Assembly (NCBI RefSeq): GCF_030272615.1
Contig: NC_081406.1
Span: 239,992,422-240,056,421 of the forward strand
Source of the DNA: Cryptomeria japonica
Lineage: Eukaryota > Streptophyta > Pinopsida > Cupressales > Cupressaceae
Direction: 5' to 3'
Length of the DNA stretch: 64,000 nucleotides
Made by a program: the position numbers and the translations under genes. Positions within the stretch are counted from its first letter, which is position 1, and each line of letters begins with the position of its first letter. This document shows, piece by piece, positions 11,961-24,366 of the stretch. The notes under the pieces were generated by a model. It was not told the DNA's origin and made no database searches. It saw only the letters and a program-made list of their open reading frames with translations.

Positions 11961-13515
11961 CGGGGCATTTATTATACAGGTTGGAACAGACAAGTCTTTC
12001 ATATTTTTTTTTTCATATTCGAAATATAGCTGGTGAACCTGTTTAAATTTAAAATTTGTCATTAATGTCTAAGAAGGACAGTTGAGTAGGCGGAATGTGG
12101 TTATCGATTGATGGGATGTTTATATCAAGGAGGTGTATTTCTCTATACGTTATCCATAATATAATTGGTTATTAGACTAGGAAAGTTAGCAGGAGATAAA
12201 AATGAAGATAAATTTGGAGGTGATGCAATAGGGAATAGCCAAAGTGGAATCATGAGCCGTCAAGCAGGTTTCCTCAAAATTTTGAAGACCAAAAATCATG
12301 ATAAAGTTTTTCAAAAAAGAATCAAAATTCAAAGTGGAGGGCCAAGCTAGCACTCCAATTTAGATGTGCTTTTAAGACAAACTTGAAATTATATTAAAAA
12401 TTAAAGAGGTTCTGTGAATTATCTAGAAGAAGGTCCTTATCTAGAACTATCTTTTATCACCTAGTTACCCCAGAACAATTAGATCAATGGAGACCCCAAT
12501 TCAGCTACTGGCAAATAGGAGGCAGATGGCTTTTCTAGGTGAAATTTTTGGTAAGAGATTAAACACTCTTTTGAGATATAAACATCCTTTGGTTATTCAT
12601 GCAATCAAATATTTGTTGGGAGAGGAGTTTGTGATGACAGATCACAGATGTAGGATGAACACAGATATCTCATCAATGATTTTGGCCATAGTTCTAGATC
12701 GACTAGGTTTGAGTAAAGAGGTGGCCAGAAATTGAAGTAAAGCAATATTTAATATTTAAGAGTTAGGTCCTTGGAAGTTTGGATGATGTTTTAAAAAATT
12801 ATGAAGAATTTTGGATACTTTGTCGAAGGATTTTGACAAATGAAATGTGCAAGTCACAAAAATTTTATAATTATTTTGGATGATGAGGAGGAATATCAGG
12901 ATAATAAGGAGATGACTATTCGAAACATAGATTTTCTTCTGAGTTGGACAAAGGTAGTGGTGAATGCAGGCTTAAACTAGATCTCGCCATACATACACCA
13001 TGAAGGCCTGGTGGAGCAGTTTCAATAGATCAACATGGAGAAAGAAACCCCAGTGGATGAATAAACTATGGATACCGAAGAAGAAGGTTAAAGAAATATG
13101 GAATTTCCCTATCCCTTTACTAGTGGCATCTTAGATAAACCCCTATTTTTTGGTAGAATTGTAGGTGATTTGTGACATAATAGTAGTTAGTAGTTTGTTA
13201 TAAGGGCAATGTAAGGCCTTTTTTTCATTAGTTTATGTAGTGTCTAGAGTCATAGGAGTTTAACAAGAAGATTACTATAGGCAAAGCAAGGCCATTTTGC
13301 ATAGGAATGTATAATGTCTATCCTTCTGGAAATGGCTAGATGCCTTGCATTATTTGGTAGAAGCTTAACACAGTTTGAGTTAAGAATCCGAACTAAGCCT
13401 ATAACTAGTAGATACTTTTTTTCTTGTTTAATTTTTATGAACTTGATGTATTGCTTATATTATTTGAATGAAGGGGACTGGCCCTATACAATCATTTAAT
13501 TATAAAAACAAAAAA
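11961..13515 (+). mobile_element. Unassigned stretch ending in a LINE-like 3' UTR
   Basis: The final part (13140-13515) resembles a plant LINE 3' UTR: AAGGCCTTTTTTTCATTAG, then TTGAATGAAGGGGACTGGCCC, then an A-rich end AATTATAAAAACAAAAAA. The middle (12165-12735) has two short plus-strand frames, the second of 82 residues starting METPIQLLANRR, which I do not recognise. It may be LINE sequence, or a separate insertion within it. Confidence 0.4.
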
Positions 13516-15032
13516 TGGATAGCTATTAAGGCCTATAAATTGAAGTGAATTCCTAAAAATTGAAATAATTGTCTATGATCAAATGTATCTCTAGAAAAAT
13601 GATTCTAACCAACCAAATTGCGAAGACTTCTTGTAGCATTTAGTCTTTTTCCATTGAATACTCAAGCTAGAGGCTTGAAACAATATATCAAGGCAAGGAA
13701 GTGATTATTTGATATTATTCTTGTTCTCAAGAAAAGTGAGAAAATAACCATAAAATATGCACATTGACCAATTCCTTGGATAAATTCAATAGGATAATAA
13801 ATTTAACAATATTTTGGGAGACAATATGGGCCTAAAGATAGCTAAATCATTTAGCAACAAGCATGTAAAGTGTAGTAGTTAAATGATATCCTTTGTATAT
13901 AGACCAAAAAATTCAAAATCCTTCTAAATTATTGACCATTAATGGTGATACAAGATGATGTATTAATGAAAAACATCTAAATAAAGTGTATAACATAATG
14001 CCCAAATCAAACCACCTAAAGCATAAGAATAATTAATGTAAATTTAGTGCAATTGTAAGCCTTGGTGAATTCAATTTTGATGAACATTATAGTTTCTAGG
14101 AATGTCAAGCCCTTTCCATCGCTTCCTATGCAACAATAATATTGTCAAGGATATTATGTGACTTGATAAAATAAATTTTATCATGTCAAACCAATTAGAA
14201 AATGAAATGCCTCAATCCAAGAGAAATATCTTTGACAACTATCTTGTAGGTGACAACCATTAAGGTGATAAGCCACTAGCTGCACATGTTCTCCAAATAA
14301 TTATCTTTAGGTGTGAACTTAATAGTGACTTTGTTGACTATGTTTACTAAATTATTCTAAAGGAAAACTTCTACACAAATTCATGAAAATATTCAACAAT
14401 ATTCAATGTTTTTAATAGAATTCACATGGAAATCCATCCAAGATAGGAGATTTATCATTGGACATAGAGAAGATAACACCATGAAAATATTCCTTGGTGC
14501 TAAGTTGATCCCAAAAAATTAATTAAGATGTGAAAATTTGACAAGGAAAACTATTAAGATGTGGGCATTAGAATCACTACTAGTCCGAAATCAAAGGATT
14601 ACATCACAAATTCAAGGAACAAAATAGGAATGATTTATTGTAGACATTTGAAATTAGATTCACTAAGTCGTAATTTATTTAATAAGTCAATAATCAATTG
14701 ATTATTATCCTTCCTTATAGTTGATTGAATAATTTATTTATTTAATTATTCTTATCCTCATAATTAATTAAAACATTCTTAATTAATTATTCTCATTCCC
14801 ATAATTAATTAAATTATATTTCATTAATTACATCGTCCCACTTCTAAAGGTTTATTAATAAAATGAATTAACATTAACCCCTACTTTCATTAATTCTTCT
14901 AATCATGATTAGTTAATTAATTAACTAATCTGTTGATAACCTCCATTAACATATTCTACAATTTCAAGTTCTTCAATTACCAAAATTGTAGGCATGTGAA
15001 AATTATCCTCTTCTCCTCTTAAGTTATTGCAT
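13516..15032. other. No gene; AT-rich with TAATTAATTA repeats at the right
   Basis: No coding region is supported. From 14640 to 14940 the motif TTATTCTTATCCTCATAATTAATTAA recurs in diverged form, an AT-rich short tandem pattern that often occurs in plant LTRs. No LTR partner was found. Confidence 0.5.
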
Positions 15033-15545
15033 CACTAGTACATTCAGAGTTGATTTCTGACAATCGATTTTCGGATTTGCGACTAATTTTCATCGGAGTG
15101 CCGACAAAAGTAGCCGTCGAAAACTTGTCGTTGGATTGGTCGACGATGCCCTTCCCATTGAAAATACGACAATCCCATGGAATCTGCCAACAGTGGGCAT
15201 GAACGTTCTTCTGGTCAAAAAAGTCATCAGAATCAGTAGATTTCATCGCAAAGCTGACAACGATTTGGAACTTCGCATTGACAGTGATGTTGTTTGTCCG
15301 ACGCTTGTGTTGTCGGTCCATTCAGAGACATTGATGACCATCCGACTACGAAGTGTCATTGTACATACAACATCCTCGTCGGATGTTTGTGTGGTTTGAG
15401 TCGAAAGTGCAACGACTCCAGAACATTTCACCGATGAGAACGTTGTATATCCATCGATTACATCGTCAGTCGAAAGCTTGGTATTCATTGTAATTCCGAT
15501 GATAATTTTTATCAAAACAAAAAAAATTATTATCCAGTCATTGTT
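15033..15545. repeat. CACTA left terminus and CpG-rich subterminal repeats
   Basis: Starting with CACTAGTACATTC, the interval is packed with short motifs in both orientations: GTCGAAA, TGTCGG, CGACAA, TCGTCGG, CATCGAT. This resembles the TNPA-binding subterminal repeats typical of CACTA elements and contrasts with CpG-poor flanks. Open frames on both strands here are by-products of the composition. Confidence 0.62.
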
Positions 15546-17472
15546 ATGTATGGCGAATGATATTCTATCCCCACCACCTAACAGTAGGGGCATAGGTTTG
15601 AGGCTAATATGTGGCACATGGTTTCAAGCTAATATGATTAGGTGCACCATGGTTGAGATAGTCCAACTACCTAGTCTCACTCTATGACTAAGCTCATGCC
15701 ATATCTAAATCAAAGACATCTCAAATACATCATCGGTGGAAAGCTGCCAAATACCATTTTCATACATAAGCAAGACATACACAATTGGGCACAATCACCA
15801 AGAGAATGGTAAAAAGTGTGTTTGAGATCATTGTCCTAATTGGGGTGTGGTCATGAACAGATCACCGTAAATTTGTTGGTCTAGAGCTCGTCCCTAAGCA
15901 GAGATTGTTGGTTTTGTCTCCCCTGCTTTGGTTGGAGAGTTTCTTGGTATCTCTGGTAGTTTGCACTCAGAGTTCAGCTTCTCTATTGGTCGGACTGCTA
16001 TTTTCCCTACCTTGTTCTCCAAGTGCTCCTCCTCTTGTTTCCAAGATTTTTCCTTTGCCTTCTACTCAATGGCCCTTGGTTGTGCCTTCATGCCCTCTTA
16101 ATGTCTTCACTGGGTTCCTGTTTCCACAAGAACATTTCCTCCCCCAAAACTATTTGTTTTTGAAATGGGGACACCTTCAAAATATAGGGACTTGTATGGG
16201 ACGTCCCCCTGCCACCCTAGTGCAATCTAATGCCATCAACTTTGAGACATCTATAGGACATCCTTAAGACATTTGAGGGACTCCCACAAGCCTCCTGACC
16301 ATCCCAACAACCCGTAAGTGATTTGAAAAAAATCAAAACTTTTTTTCAAATTCCATGCCCAAGATCAAACCGTCACAGCCTATGGGCCCCACCCAAACCC
16401 CACCAACTTTAGAAAACTGCCTCCTATTTTTGTTTCAACTCACAAAAACAAAGAGCAAGAAGCTGACAACTGTGAATGTGAGAGTGAGAGTTGCAGGTGC
16501 TAGGTGAAAAAGTGAGAGTGTAGAGCAAGAGGGTTGAGGAGAAGTAAGAAGAGAAGTGATGCCAAGTTGCCAATTTGTAATGGTCTACCCCTATTTTGAA
16601 ACCAATTTCTTTTGCACCTTTTCAACTATGATTCTTGACAAACGGTTTACTTGAATGCTTTACGGCTAATTTTTCAGTTTGCCTTTCTTGATTTTGTGAA
16701 TGCCAATGTTTGTTTGCTGATACTTTTGAGATGGCATTTTGGCAAACAACATGCATGCATTGAAAGGGTTTCAATTTGGAATTGATAGTGCAGATATCAC
16801 TTTATAATAATCAAGATTTTCATTGATTGAAATGATTTTAATCAACTAAAGAGCAATATTCATGACTTACAAGTAATAAAAAAACTTACAAGGATGAGGC
16901 ATATTCATAACTTTTGCAGTCCCACCTTGGATATCAACACTAGAAGCAACTCATATTGTTCGTGTACAGACAAGACAATATGGGAGTTCATTATACCTAG
17001 CAACTTGTGGTGTTGTTGTTCGTGTTGGCTCTATTGGACCCTGCAATTAAGATTCAATATACATTATTCAATAAGATTAACTGTGCAACATAATGAAATA
17101 TTGAAAAGTGTGTTATCTTGTTGAGCTTCGCTTGGTTTCGAGAATAGTTTAATATTCTCTACTTAATAGGGCCAACCACATGAAAGTGGAAGCTCATTTG
17201 GCCCCTCCCCCCCCCCCCCCCTAACATCCCTCCAAATTCCCTGTTAACATCTTATAACATTCATTCATTCATTCTTTCTACCATTAATAAAATATAGCAT
17301 TCATTCATTAATATCACATAATGTTCATTAACACATAACATGGATTAACATTAATTAACACACAACATTCATCAATATTAATTAACAGATATCATCCATA
17401 ACCATTTATTAGCACATAATTACATTCACTAACACATAAAAATCAGTCATTATCAAATAAGTTAGATTACAA
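15546..17472. other. CACTA interior, non-coding; C-tract and TTCATTCATT run
   Basis: No supported gene. A pyrimidine-rich segment (15905-16270) reads GGGACGTCCCC near 16199 and gives a 120-residue hydrophobic frame without a recognised domain. A C homopolymer lies at about 17205-17220. ATTCATTCATTC and AACATTCATTAA variants fill 17245-17440. The stretch lies downstream of the accessory gene's stop. Confidence 0.5.
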
Positions 17473-20407
17473 TCATTTCTTTCTTTGTTTTTTCTTTGAA
17501 GCTATGAAAATACTAAGTGGAATATCGGTTTCTTCATCATTTCCCCCCTCTGTAGATGTTCCGCCAACTGCTTGTGATCTCGATGTATGCCTAGTCCTAT
17601 ACTGAGGACGAGGACACTAAAGCAAAGGGGGATCCTCTACAATAACAAAGAAATGGGTTAAATTCAAAAAAAAAATTATTATTGTTACAAGTATTTCATT
17701 AATTTAGAGAACATAATTGTTGTGCTCTTTACCTGATGGGGCCCCATCATTTTGTGTAGCCTCAACCTCAACATGCTGAAAACCCTCTAGATCATCTGGA
17801 TTTGAAATACTAAAGGTTACATTAATGCTGAACACCAATTGCAATTATATTTATTTAAAAGAATAACAATGGTCCTCTTTACCTGTGTGGGGAACATCAC
17901 ATTCTTGATGTTGTGTACCCAGATCATGCTTTACTTGTTGACCACCGACTACATGCTCTAAAATATTAACAAAAAAGGTTACATTAATTACTACTCTAAT
18001 TACAAATTAAGATGTTTAATTGTATTAATAGATAAATAAATAAATTTGAATAGAAAATGAATACCTCCACTATTGGGATGCACATCCGGACCTTCATGTG
18101 CAGGTGGTGTTTCACGATTAGCAAGCTGCATTCCAATGATATGCACATTGTTATCATTGCTTGCTTATTTAAAACAAATATAGTCACTTTATGTTGGAAC
18201 TCAACATCAATAAGATTATTGGTAAAGTATTCAATTTGAAACAATTTCCATTTAGCATATTTACCTGTGTGATGGATGCACTCAAATGTTGTGTATGCCC
18301 ACTCAATTCTCGTAGCTGATTAGCCATAACTGAATAGCCTTGCAGGTAAGCAATTCTCTTGTCATCTTCTATGCGTGCTCTATTGAATTCAGAGCCCTAC
18401 ATTTTTGCTTGGTACCATGAATTTTGCTTGCATTGTTTGATAAAAAAAATAACGTTTGTAATTTATTAATATTTTGATGTAATATTTCGTTTACATGAGA
18501 TACTTACAATTCATGCAACAAGTTTCATGTAACCACCAGAGCCGAGTTTGTGTTGCCCGTGCTTTTCTTGCCTTGCCTTGGTTGCCTTTGATGTGTCACT
18601 CAATCTATAGAAAGTTTGAAATATGTTAGATTATATAAATATAAAGAGTAATTAATTAGTACATAATTAAATTCTTAATAGTATCCCATACCTTCTTCTG
18701 GCATCTAGTGGTGTATTTCCTTTTTTCCTTTCAATTCTCTCCTTGGCATCCAAAATCAGGTCCTTCCACTCCCTCTCTAGAATCATGGGGTGACGCTCAT
18801 ACTTTAGGTTCCTCTCTAAATGGGTCTTGTATTGGTCCCTCACATACTTTAGATATGTGCCGGCTTTTTCAAGGAGCTTGGTTTTGTCAAAGGTGTCATT
18901 TCCAAACCACTCAACCATTTGGTTTGTCAATTCATCTTTTAACCTTTTTTCTTGGTCATTCCACCTTTTAAAGGAAAAACAAACCTGTTAGATTCAGAAA
19001 TGAACTGAAGCTACATTTATTACACTTCAAGAAATGGATCAAAGGAAATCTATTCTAGCAATGATATGAAATCAAAATAGTGGATTAGGGTTAGTTCACA
19101 TATGATGTACCACCTTTTACATATGGTGGGCCCAAATATCTACAATGCAATGTCACTAAGATGTTTATAGAAAATATCATTTCCTGCAAACAATTCATGG
19201 GATCATTAGTCCAAAATGAGTGATCATAAAGTAAATTACAATTAGAGTATATATAATAATAATTTTAAAGTACCTAGAACCTTTTGTATCTTTAAGGAAA
19301 TCATTTCTTCGTTGCTCACCACCAATGTGACCTGTAATGTTCCCATACTAGCAATACGAGAAGATCTAGGAAATGATGGTATGTTATCAGTAGTAGTCAC
19401 CTCTAGCACATCCTCATGTGCATCTCCTCCTATAAAAAATGAATCCACTATGAAATGGCATTAGAATTCAAGAAAGAACGCTTGAAGGGAAATAAACACA
19501 TGACAGAAGATAGAGAAAAAGAGGGATCTACCAACAGTGGGCGAGCCAATACGATGTGCACTAGAGGATGTCTGCATACTACATGTTGCCAACATTGCAG
19601 ATGACAATACAGGTGAGGGTAACCTCTGATGAGGCGGTGGTGGCATTTGCATAGTAATATTGACAACACCTAAAGAATAATACATTAAATATATCAAACA
19701 TTAAATATATGAAAAGTGCAAGAATTGTAAACAAGGATGAACCTTTATTTTGAAAATTGACAGTATCAAGTATGATGTGTTTTGGGTACTCAGAGTGATA
19801 AGCCAAGCAAGTGATAATACAAGAAAATTGTCATCACCTAAAGATCCTCCAACACCCTGATCGTGGGAACGACTTTGATGAGGGCGGATAAATTGCTGTA
19901 AAAACAATACGTACATATTTTAGTTAATGACATAAAAGAGAATAAAATATAAACCATTATTGAAATTTTGTTATAATTAAAGCTTTCATTACTGCTTACT
20001 TGCAAGTTTTATGTTGTTCGAAGCAATAATTCCACCCTCTCTCGTATCTCATTAGTAATATGATGTAGAACTGCCAAAGCAACAATCTCTTTTCTAATTT
20101 TTCTAAAAGGCATTTTAAAGAATTTCATAAGGTGTGTGGGATCTTTAGGGTCATCATCGCTTAACCCTAATGATTCCACATCCCTAGAAAGGTGCTCAGG
20201 TACTGCAACTCCCTTTCCCTTTCCCCAAAAATCTGTTTGTGTCAAGAATATCATTAACAATTACAAAATTAGTATAAATCACTAAAAAAAAGAACATAGT
20301 AATGTAACAGTTTGCTTCTATCTAATTTGTACAATTACAATGAGGTTTACCTGCTCGGTAGAAGTGTCGCAAGCTACATCCTTGTCTGTGATATGTGATG
20401 GATCCAT
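17473..20407 (-). CDS. CACTA accessory protein (TNPA / Transposase_24-like), about 13 exons
   Basis: Predicted from a chain of short open exons with GT-AG borders on the minus strand. It starts at ATG 20407 (MDPSHITDK) and ends at TGA 17473 after KKKQRKK. Approximate exons: 20351-20407, 20002-20232, 19838-19892, 19533-19673, 19274-19431, 18694-18966, 18508-18605, 18266-18400, 18062-18125, 17883-17959, 17734-17805, 17473-17617. Exon 18694-18966 carries a basic, charged segment (YVRDQYKTHLERN) and 18508-18605 reads KATKARQEKHGQHKLGSGGY, which aligns with the NR.K....HT.GSKSF core of plant Transposase_24. A helical exon follows (18266-18400). The protein is expected to bind the subterminal repeats. 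Most exons are open; at least two internal stops are visible (LLRTT-stop-NLQ and KLVA-stop), both explainable by single changes. Confidence 0.66.
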
Positions 20408-20544
20408 GTCATCCTGTAACAAAGAAAAAATATAAAAAACATTAGCAAAATTAAACCAATAGACTTAGCAAAAAAACTTCATAATAAAATGGTATATTGG
20501 ATTCATTAATTGGAGGTTGGTTAATTTAAATGGTATATAGTACA

Positions 20545-21493
20545 TACCACCCCCATGATATTAACTTTGTTTGTATCTATATGATTCAAACTATAATCGA
20601 TTAGAAGCTCTTTGCCTACACTTATTGATTTTATTGCACATACAAATACACAATTTCCCTCGTGCGCCTCAAATATGCAATTGGGTTATTTATTAGTTGA
20701 CCCAGGTCACGTACTATTTATAAAACCTGCAATATTCCCTATTGCTTTTGGCTAACCATCAATGTATACAACCACTTGTATACTTTGATCATTATCTTTC
20801 TATTGTATATAATTTGCTGACAGTGCATACCTACGCATACTTTTTTTATATTTAACAATCTACATCCAATTATTGTAATTGTAACAAGGTCCAACAAACT
20901 CCATCAATTCAACAACTCTATTGTAACAGACCTTTATGTCGTCCATGGAAAATAAGCCTAAACCATGTAACGACGAAGGTGCTATGCGATATATCCTATC
21001 GTTAACACAAAAATCAGTGTTTATTGGAGGAAGTTCCTTGGGCACCCATTGTTTCTATAGATGTATATACCTCAATGGCACCTCAATGTCGCCTTTGGTC
21101 TTATCATCATAAGAACATGACCCCCCTTGAGAAAGGAAAAGTTTCATGCATTTATTGAATTTTCTTCTAATCTTTTGACCTCTTGTTGATCTCCCTATTG
21201 TAGACCTACTACATGTGTCACTTTCATTTTCTATTCTTGCATTTTCCTCACTCAATGAAGACAGATTTGACAAATACCTATTTGGGGGTACCTGCACTCC
21301 ATGAAATGAAAGAGTTAATTGGTAATGAGAGAGAAATTTTGTAAATGAGGGTAATGTTGATGAAGAAGTCAGCTCTAAAGTTGATTTTGGGATTAAAATT
21401 GGAATAAGTCCAACAAGGGCCTTAGGTGTTGATAATTGTATTAGATTTGCTGCTAATGTCAAGGTTTGAAAAACTGAGGAAGTTTGTTTTCCA
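20545..21493 (-). pseudogene. SET-domain protein carried inside the CACTA element
   Basis: A single minus-strand frame of about 315 codons. The N-terminal part (21493-21070) is Ser/Thr/Pro-rich and then basic. The SET core follows: IAPSSLHGLGLFSMDDIKV (about 20930-20990), VELMEFVGPCYNY, then SMRRYALSANYIQ (about 20790-20840), GNIAGFINST, PNCIFEAHEGNCVFVCAIKS (about 20640-20700) and VGKELLIDYSLNHI (about 20595-20640). These match the G-x-G-LF, FIN...PNC and ELL.DY blocks of SET methyltransferases; the usual NHSC is replaced by NST. Six in-frame stops occur (four TAG, one TGA, one TAA), each one C-to-T step from CAG, CGA or CAA. It lies between the transposon's two genes on their strand. Lysine methyltransferase ancestry is likely; present activity is not. 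Confidence 0.72.
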
Positions 21494-22336
21494 AGTTATT
21501 TTTTAAAAATAAACTATTTCTATAGGGTGTATTGACTAGTTATACCTGCCCATCCATGAGACTGTGCAGGATCCTCATCAAAGGGGTTCAAGGTCCTGTA
21601 CAATGTAATTCAATTATCTTATGTTGGCTAAAAATTACATAGTACACAACATGAACAACATGAACTTTGTAGACAAAAAGAGTATTAAATAATAAAAAGA
21701 TGTTGGCATCAAAATCATTGTAAATTTTTTTAATTCCTTACCTTTACTTTATGTAGACTATGCAAGATCCTCAACTAAATGGTTGACAATGTCTGTAGTC
21801 AACGACCTATTCCCACCAAGGGTGACATCATCACATAGGGACTATACCTGAAATCAACACCATCAATTGAGCATCATAATCATTACTACATTTGTAAGTT
21901 GATAAACAATAAATACATACGTATCATAAGCATCAAAAGAATCACATGATGTGTCATCAGATATGTAATTGAGCATCACAATTAGCATCACATATGCGTC
22001 ATCATAAACATGTAATCCATCACATATGTATCATAAATCACCATCTATCACATAGGTAATACACAATCCATGTTCTATAAATAAACACAAAGTTCAAAAG
22101 ATGTCACATGCATCATCATAAACATGTGATCCATCACATATCTAATAAACAATCCAATTTCCATAAATAAACAGAGTTTAAAAAATGTCACATAAATAGT
22201 CACTCTCCCTATCTCCATCTCCATATTAAAAGGTGCATCATGAATTAATTATGTAATGGCATTAGAATTCAAAACATAATGAATTAATTATGTCAATATT
22301 AAATAGATAAGATACTAATCCCATACCTCATACATT
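21494..22336. repeat. Intergenic part of CACTA with about 116-bp duplication
   Basis: Copy one, from about 21987, contains CATCATAAACATGTAATCCA; copy two starts near 22103 with CATCATAAACATGTGATCCA. Each goes on to AATAAACA and a (T/A)AAAA-rich end. Many CATCA/CACAT words surround them. Possible short exons at 21590-21850 could not be assigned. Confidence 0.6.
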
Positions 22337-22396
22337 TCATTCTTCATCATCATGAACATTAAGGTCATCATCGCCATCATCATCATCATCATCATT

Positions 22397-22427
<31 letters not shown>

Positions 22428-22512
22428 ACGTCTTCACCATCATCATCACCATCATCACCATCACCATCACCATCACCATCACCATCACCATCGCCATCAC
22501 CATCACCATCAC

Positions 22513-22543
<31 letters not shown>

Positions 22544-23170
22544 TTCTTCTTCTACTACTTCTTGTTCTTCTTCATCATCATTGAGAAACTGTTGATCATG
22601 ATCATCATCCACTTCATCTTCTACTTCTTCGGTATCTTCTTCTTCGATATCTTCTTCTTCCATCATATTATACTTTATCGGCCTTCCTCTTGGATCATGT
22701 CTAACAACAAATGACCAACCCGGTTTATGTGGAACCTCTGAGTAAAATACTTGCTCACATTGGCTTGGAAGAACATAGGGCTCATCCCCAACTAGTTCAA
22801 ATGACCTTGTATTTAGCATTATAAAACCATTATCATGTTCAATAACAGTTCTATCGGGATCATTTTTATTCAATCGTAGCCTGTACCATTTGACGGCGAA
22901 CAAAACTAATTTGAAGGAATTAAATTCACACTCAAGTATATCATCCAAAATGCCATAGTATCGATTTTGAGATTTTTGAGGACATATGTCATTTCTCGAT
23001 GAAATATTTGTCACCTCAAAGACTGCAGTGATGCCAGAATCACAAGTTTTCTTCATGTCATCCAACTTTTTTATGCGAAATTTATGACCATTGCAGCACA
23101 TAGCGTTGTGGTGTTTGACCTGCGATATGTCAAACCTGTAAAATTTATTGCATTGTGAGTTGATAAACAT
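22337..23170 (-). CDS. CACTA DUF4216 domain with a long poly-Asp tail
   Basis: A 277-residue open frame. Residues about 40-170 fit DUF4216: CDSGITAVFEVTN, YYGILDDILECEFNSFKLVL, FAVKWYRLR, CEQVFYSEVPHKPGWSFVV. From about residue 175 the protein becomes acidic and ends in long runs of Asp and Asp-Gly encoded by a GAT/GGT microsatellite. The tail is longer and simpler than I expect for this family. The exon upstream of it (about 23180-23400) is rich in family-like residues but was not fully resolved. Confidence 0.75.
22345..22660. repeat. (ATC)n / (CATCAC)n microsatellite encoding poly-Asp
   Basis: Trinucleotide CAT/ATC repeats at 22350-22430 and 22510-22545 flank a hexamer CACCAT/CATCAC run at about 22440-22515. 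On the minus strand they read Asp and Asp-Gly. Frames in the other registers give poly-Met/Val or poly-Ile/Thr and are artefacts. Confidence 0.95.
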
Positions 23171-23462
23171 ATGGGTGATTAATAAATTGATACGTACCTA
23201 TTTATCTCTTAAACCATATGCTAAATCAATTTCCCTTTGCGTAACATTGGAATCTCCATTATGATGTGCTTCTTTAACCAATGAAGCCACACCTTCCCAT
23301 GTTAACGTGCATCCAGAATGTTGACAATGTTCAAACCATACCGTCATCCAATCAAGATTGTTTGCAATATACAAATGTAGTGCATCCCACTCTCGACCAA
23401 CTGTACAAAAAATAAATAGACGTCTTACAATCGATTTATTTTGAAGATTAAGAATTAATTAA

Positions 23463-24366
23463 CTACAATAACATCTTATAATTACCTCTCACTTTCCTCA
23501 ATCTACCTTTCCCCGTCAAGTACTCCTCTTCGAATTTGTTAATGGTGTTGGGATCCCAAATGCGATCCACTTGGATCTTTGCTGCAAACTTAGGAAGATA
23601 TTCAAAAATGTACACCATAGTCTGGTATACCATATATCCCTCCACCATAGAACCCTCAGGATGTGCTCTTTGTAGAACCAAAGCCTTCAAAAATTTCAAG
23701 TGCCTCTCAACCATCCACATTGACCTAGTGTGTATAGGTCCACACAATTCAATCTCCTCAACTTGGTGTATGAGGTAGTGTTCTTGTGCATTGAAAAAAG
23801 TCGGAGGTAGACACTTTTGCATTTCACACATTAAATGATGAATTTTTCTCTTCCAATATTTTATATCATCTGTATGGATTTCTTTACATGACAACCACCT
23901 ACAAGGTATTCAAGACGTGAAAAAATATATTGCATAACAAGTAAAACAAATCGGAAATATAATATCTATACAATGAACTGAACAAATATCACTACTTACC
24001 TCATGTATTTTCCAAGATCATATATGACTTGCTTGACATTAATGTCGAAGTCGTCTAGGAGAGATAGAGGTAGAATGTATTGCAACAATTATAAAATTAT
24101 CTTTTCATTTTTTTGTGACACAATACAATGAAAAGTACACGTACGAACATTACTTAAATACATACTAAAAACACAAGAACATGAATTACCTTAATGAAGG
24201 TATGCCAATCATGCATTTTCATCCCTGGCCCGAATTCACTTTTCTTTGATATGAGATTGTTTATGTTCATAGCAAATCCTACGGGAAATCAAATTTTTCG
24301 TATGACTTCTTCTATAGCATTGCTTTGCTGGTCCATTAATAACCAAGGAAGCTCACTTATATTAAT
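23463..24366 (-). pseudogene. CACTA DUF4218 region
   Basis: The upstream part (about 24180-24290) reads KMHDWHTFIK, corresponding to the HDCH/MHDYH block joining TNP2 to DUF4218. The 143-residue frame 23463-23894 then has MQKCLPPTFFNAQEHYLIHQ, LCGPIHTRSMWMVERHLKFL and AHPEGSMVEGYMVYQ, matching family residues PPaFFd..H...H, GPV..R.MYPfER and PEGSIAEgY. It appears as a separate exon downstream of the TNP2 core and is essentially open. Confidence 0.8.

Noticed and set aside
15019-15687. Overlapping frames on both strands (100, 87, 124 and 69 residues)
   Set aside because: They lie in the CpG-rich CACTA subterminal repeats, where stop codons are rare by composition.
15905-16267. 120-residue hydrophobic plus-strand frame
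   Set aside because: Pyrimidine-rich non-coding composition, no domain, no splice or promoter context.
22352-22714. Poly-Ile/Thr plus-strand frame and poly-Met/Val minus-strand frame
   Set aside because: Alternative registers of the ATC/CACCAT microsatellite that encodes the DUF4216 acidic tail.
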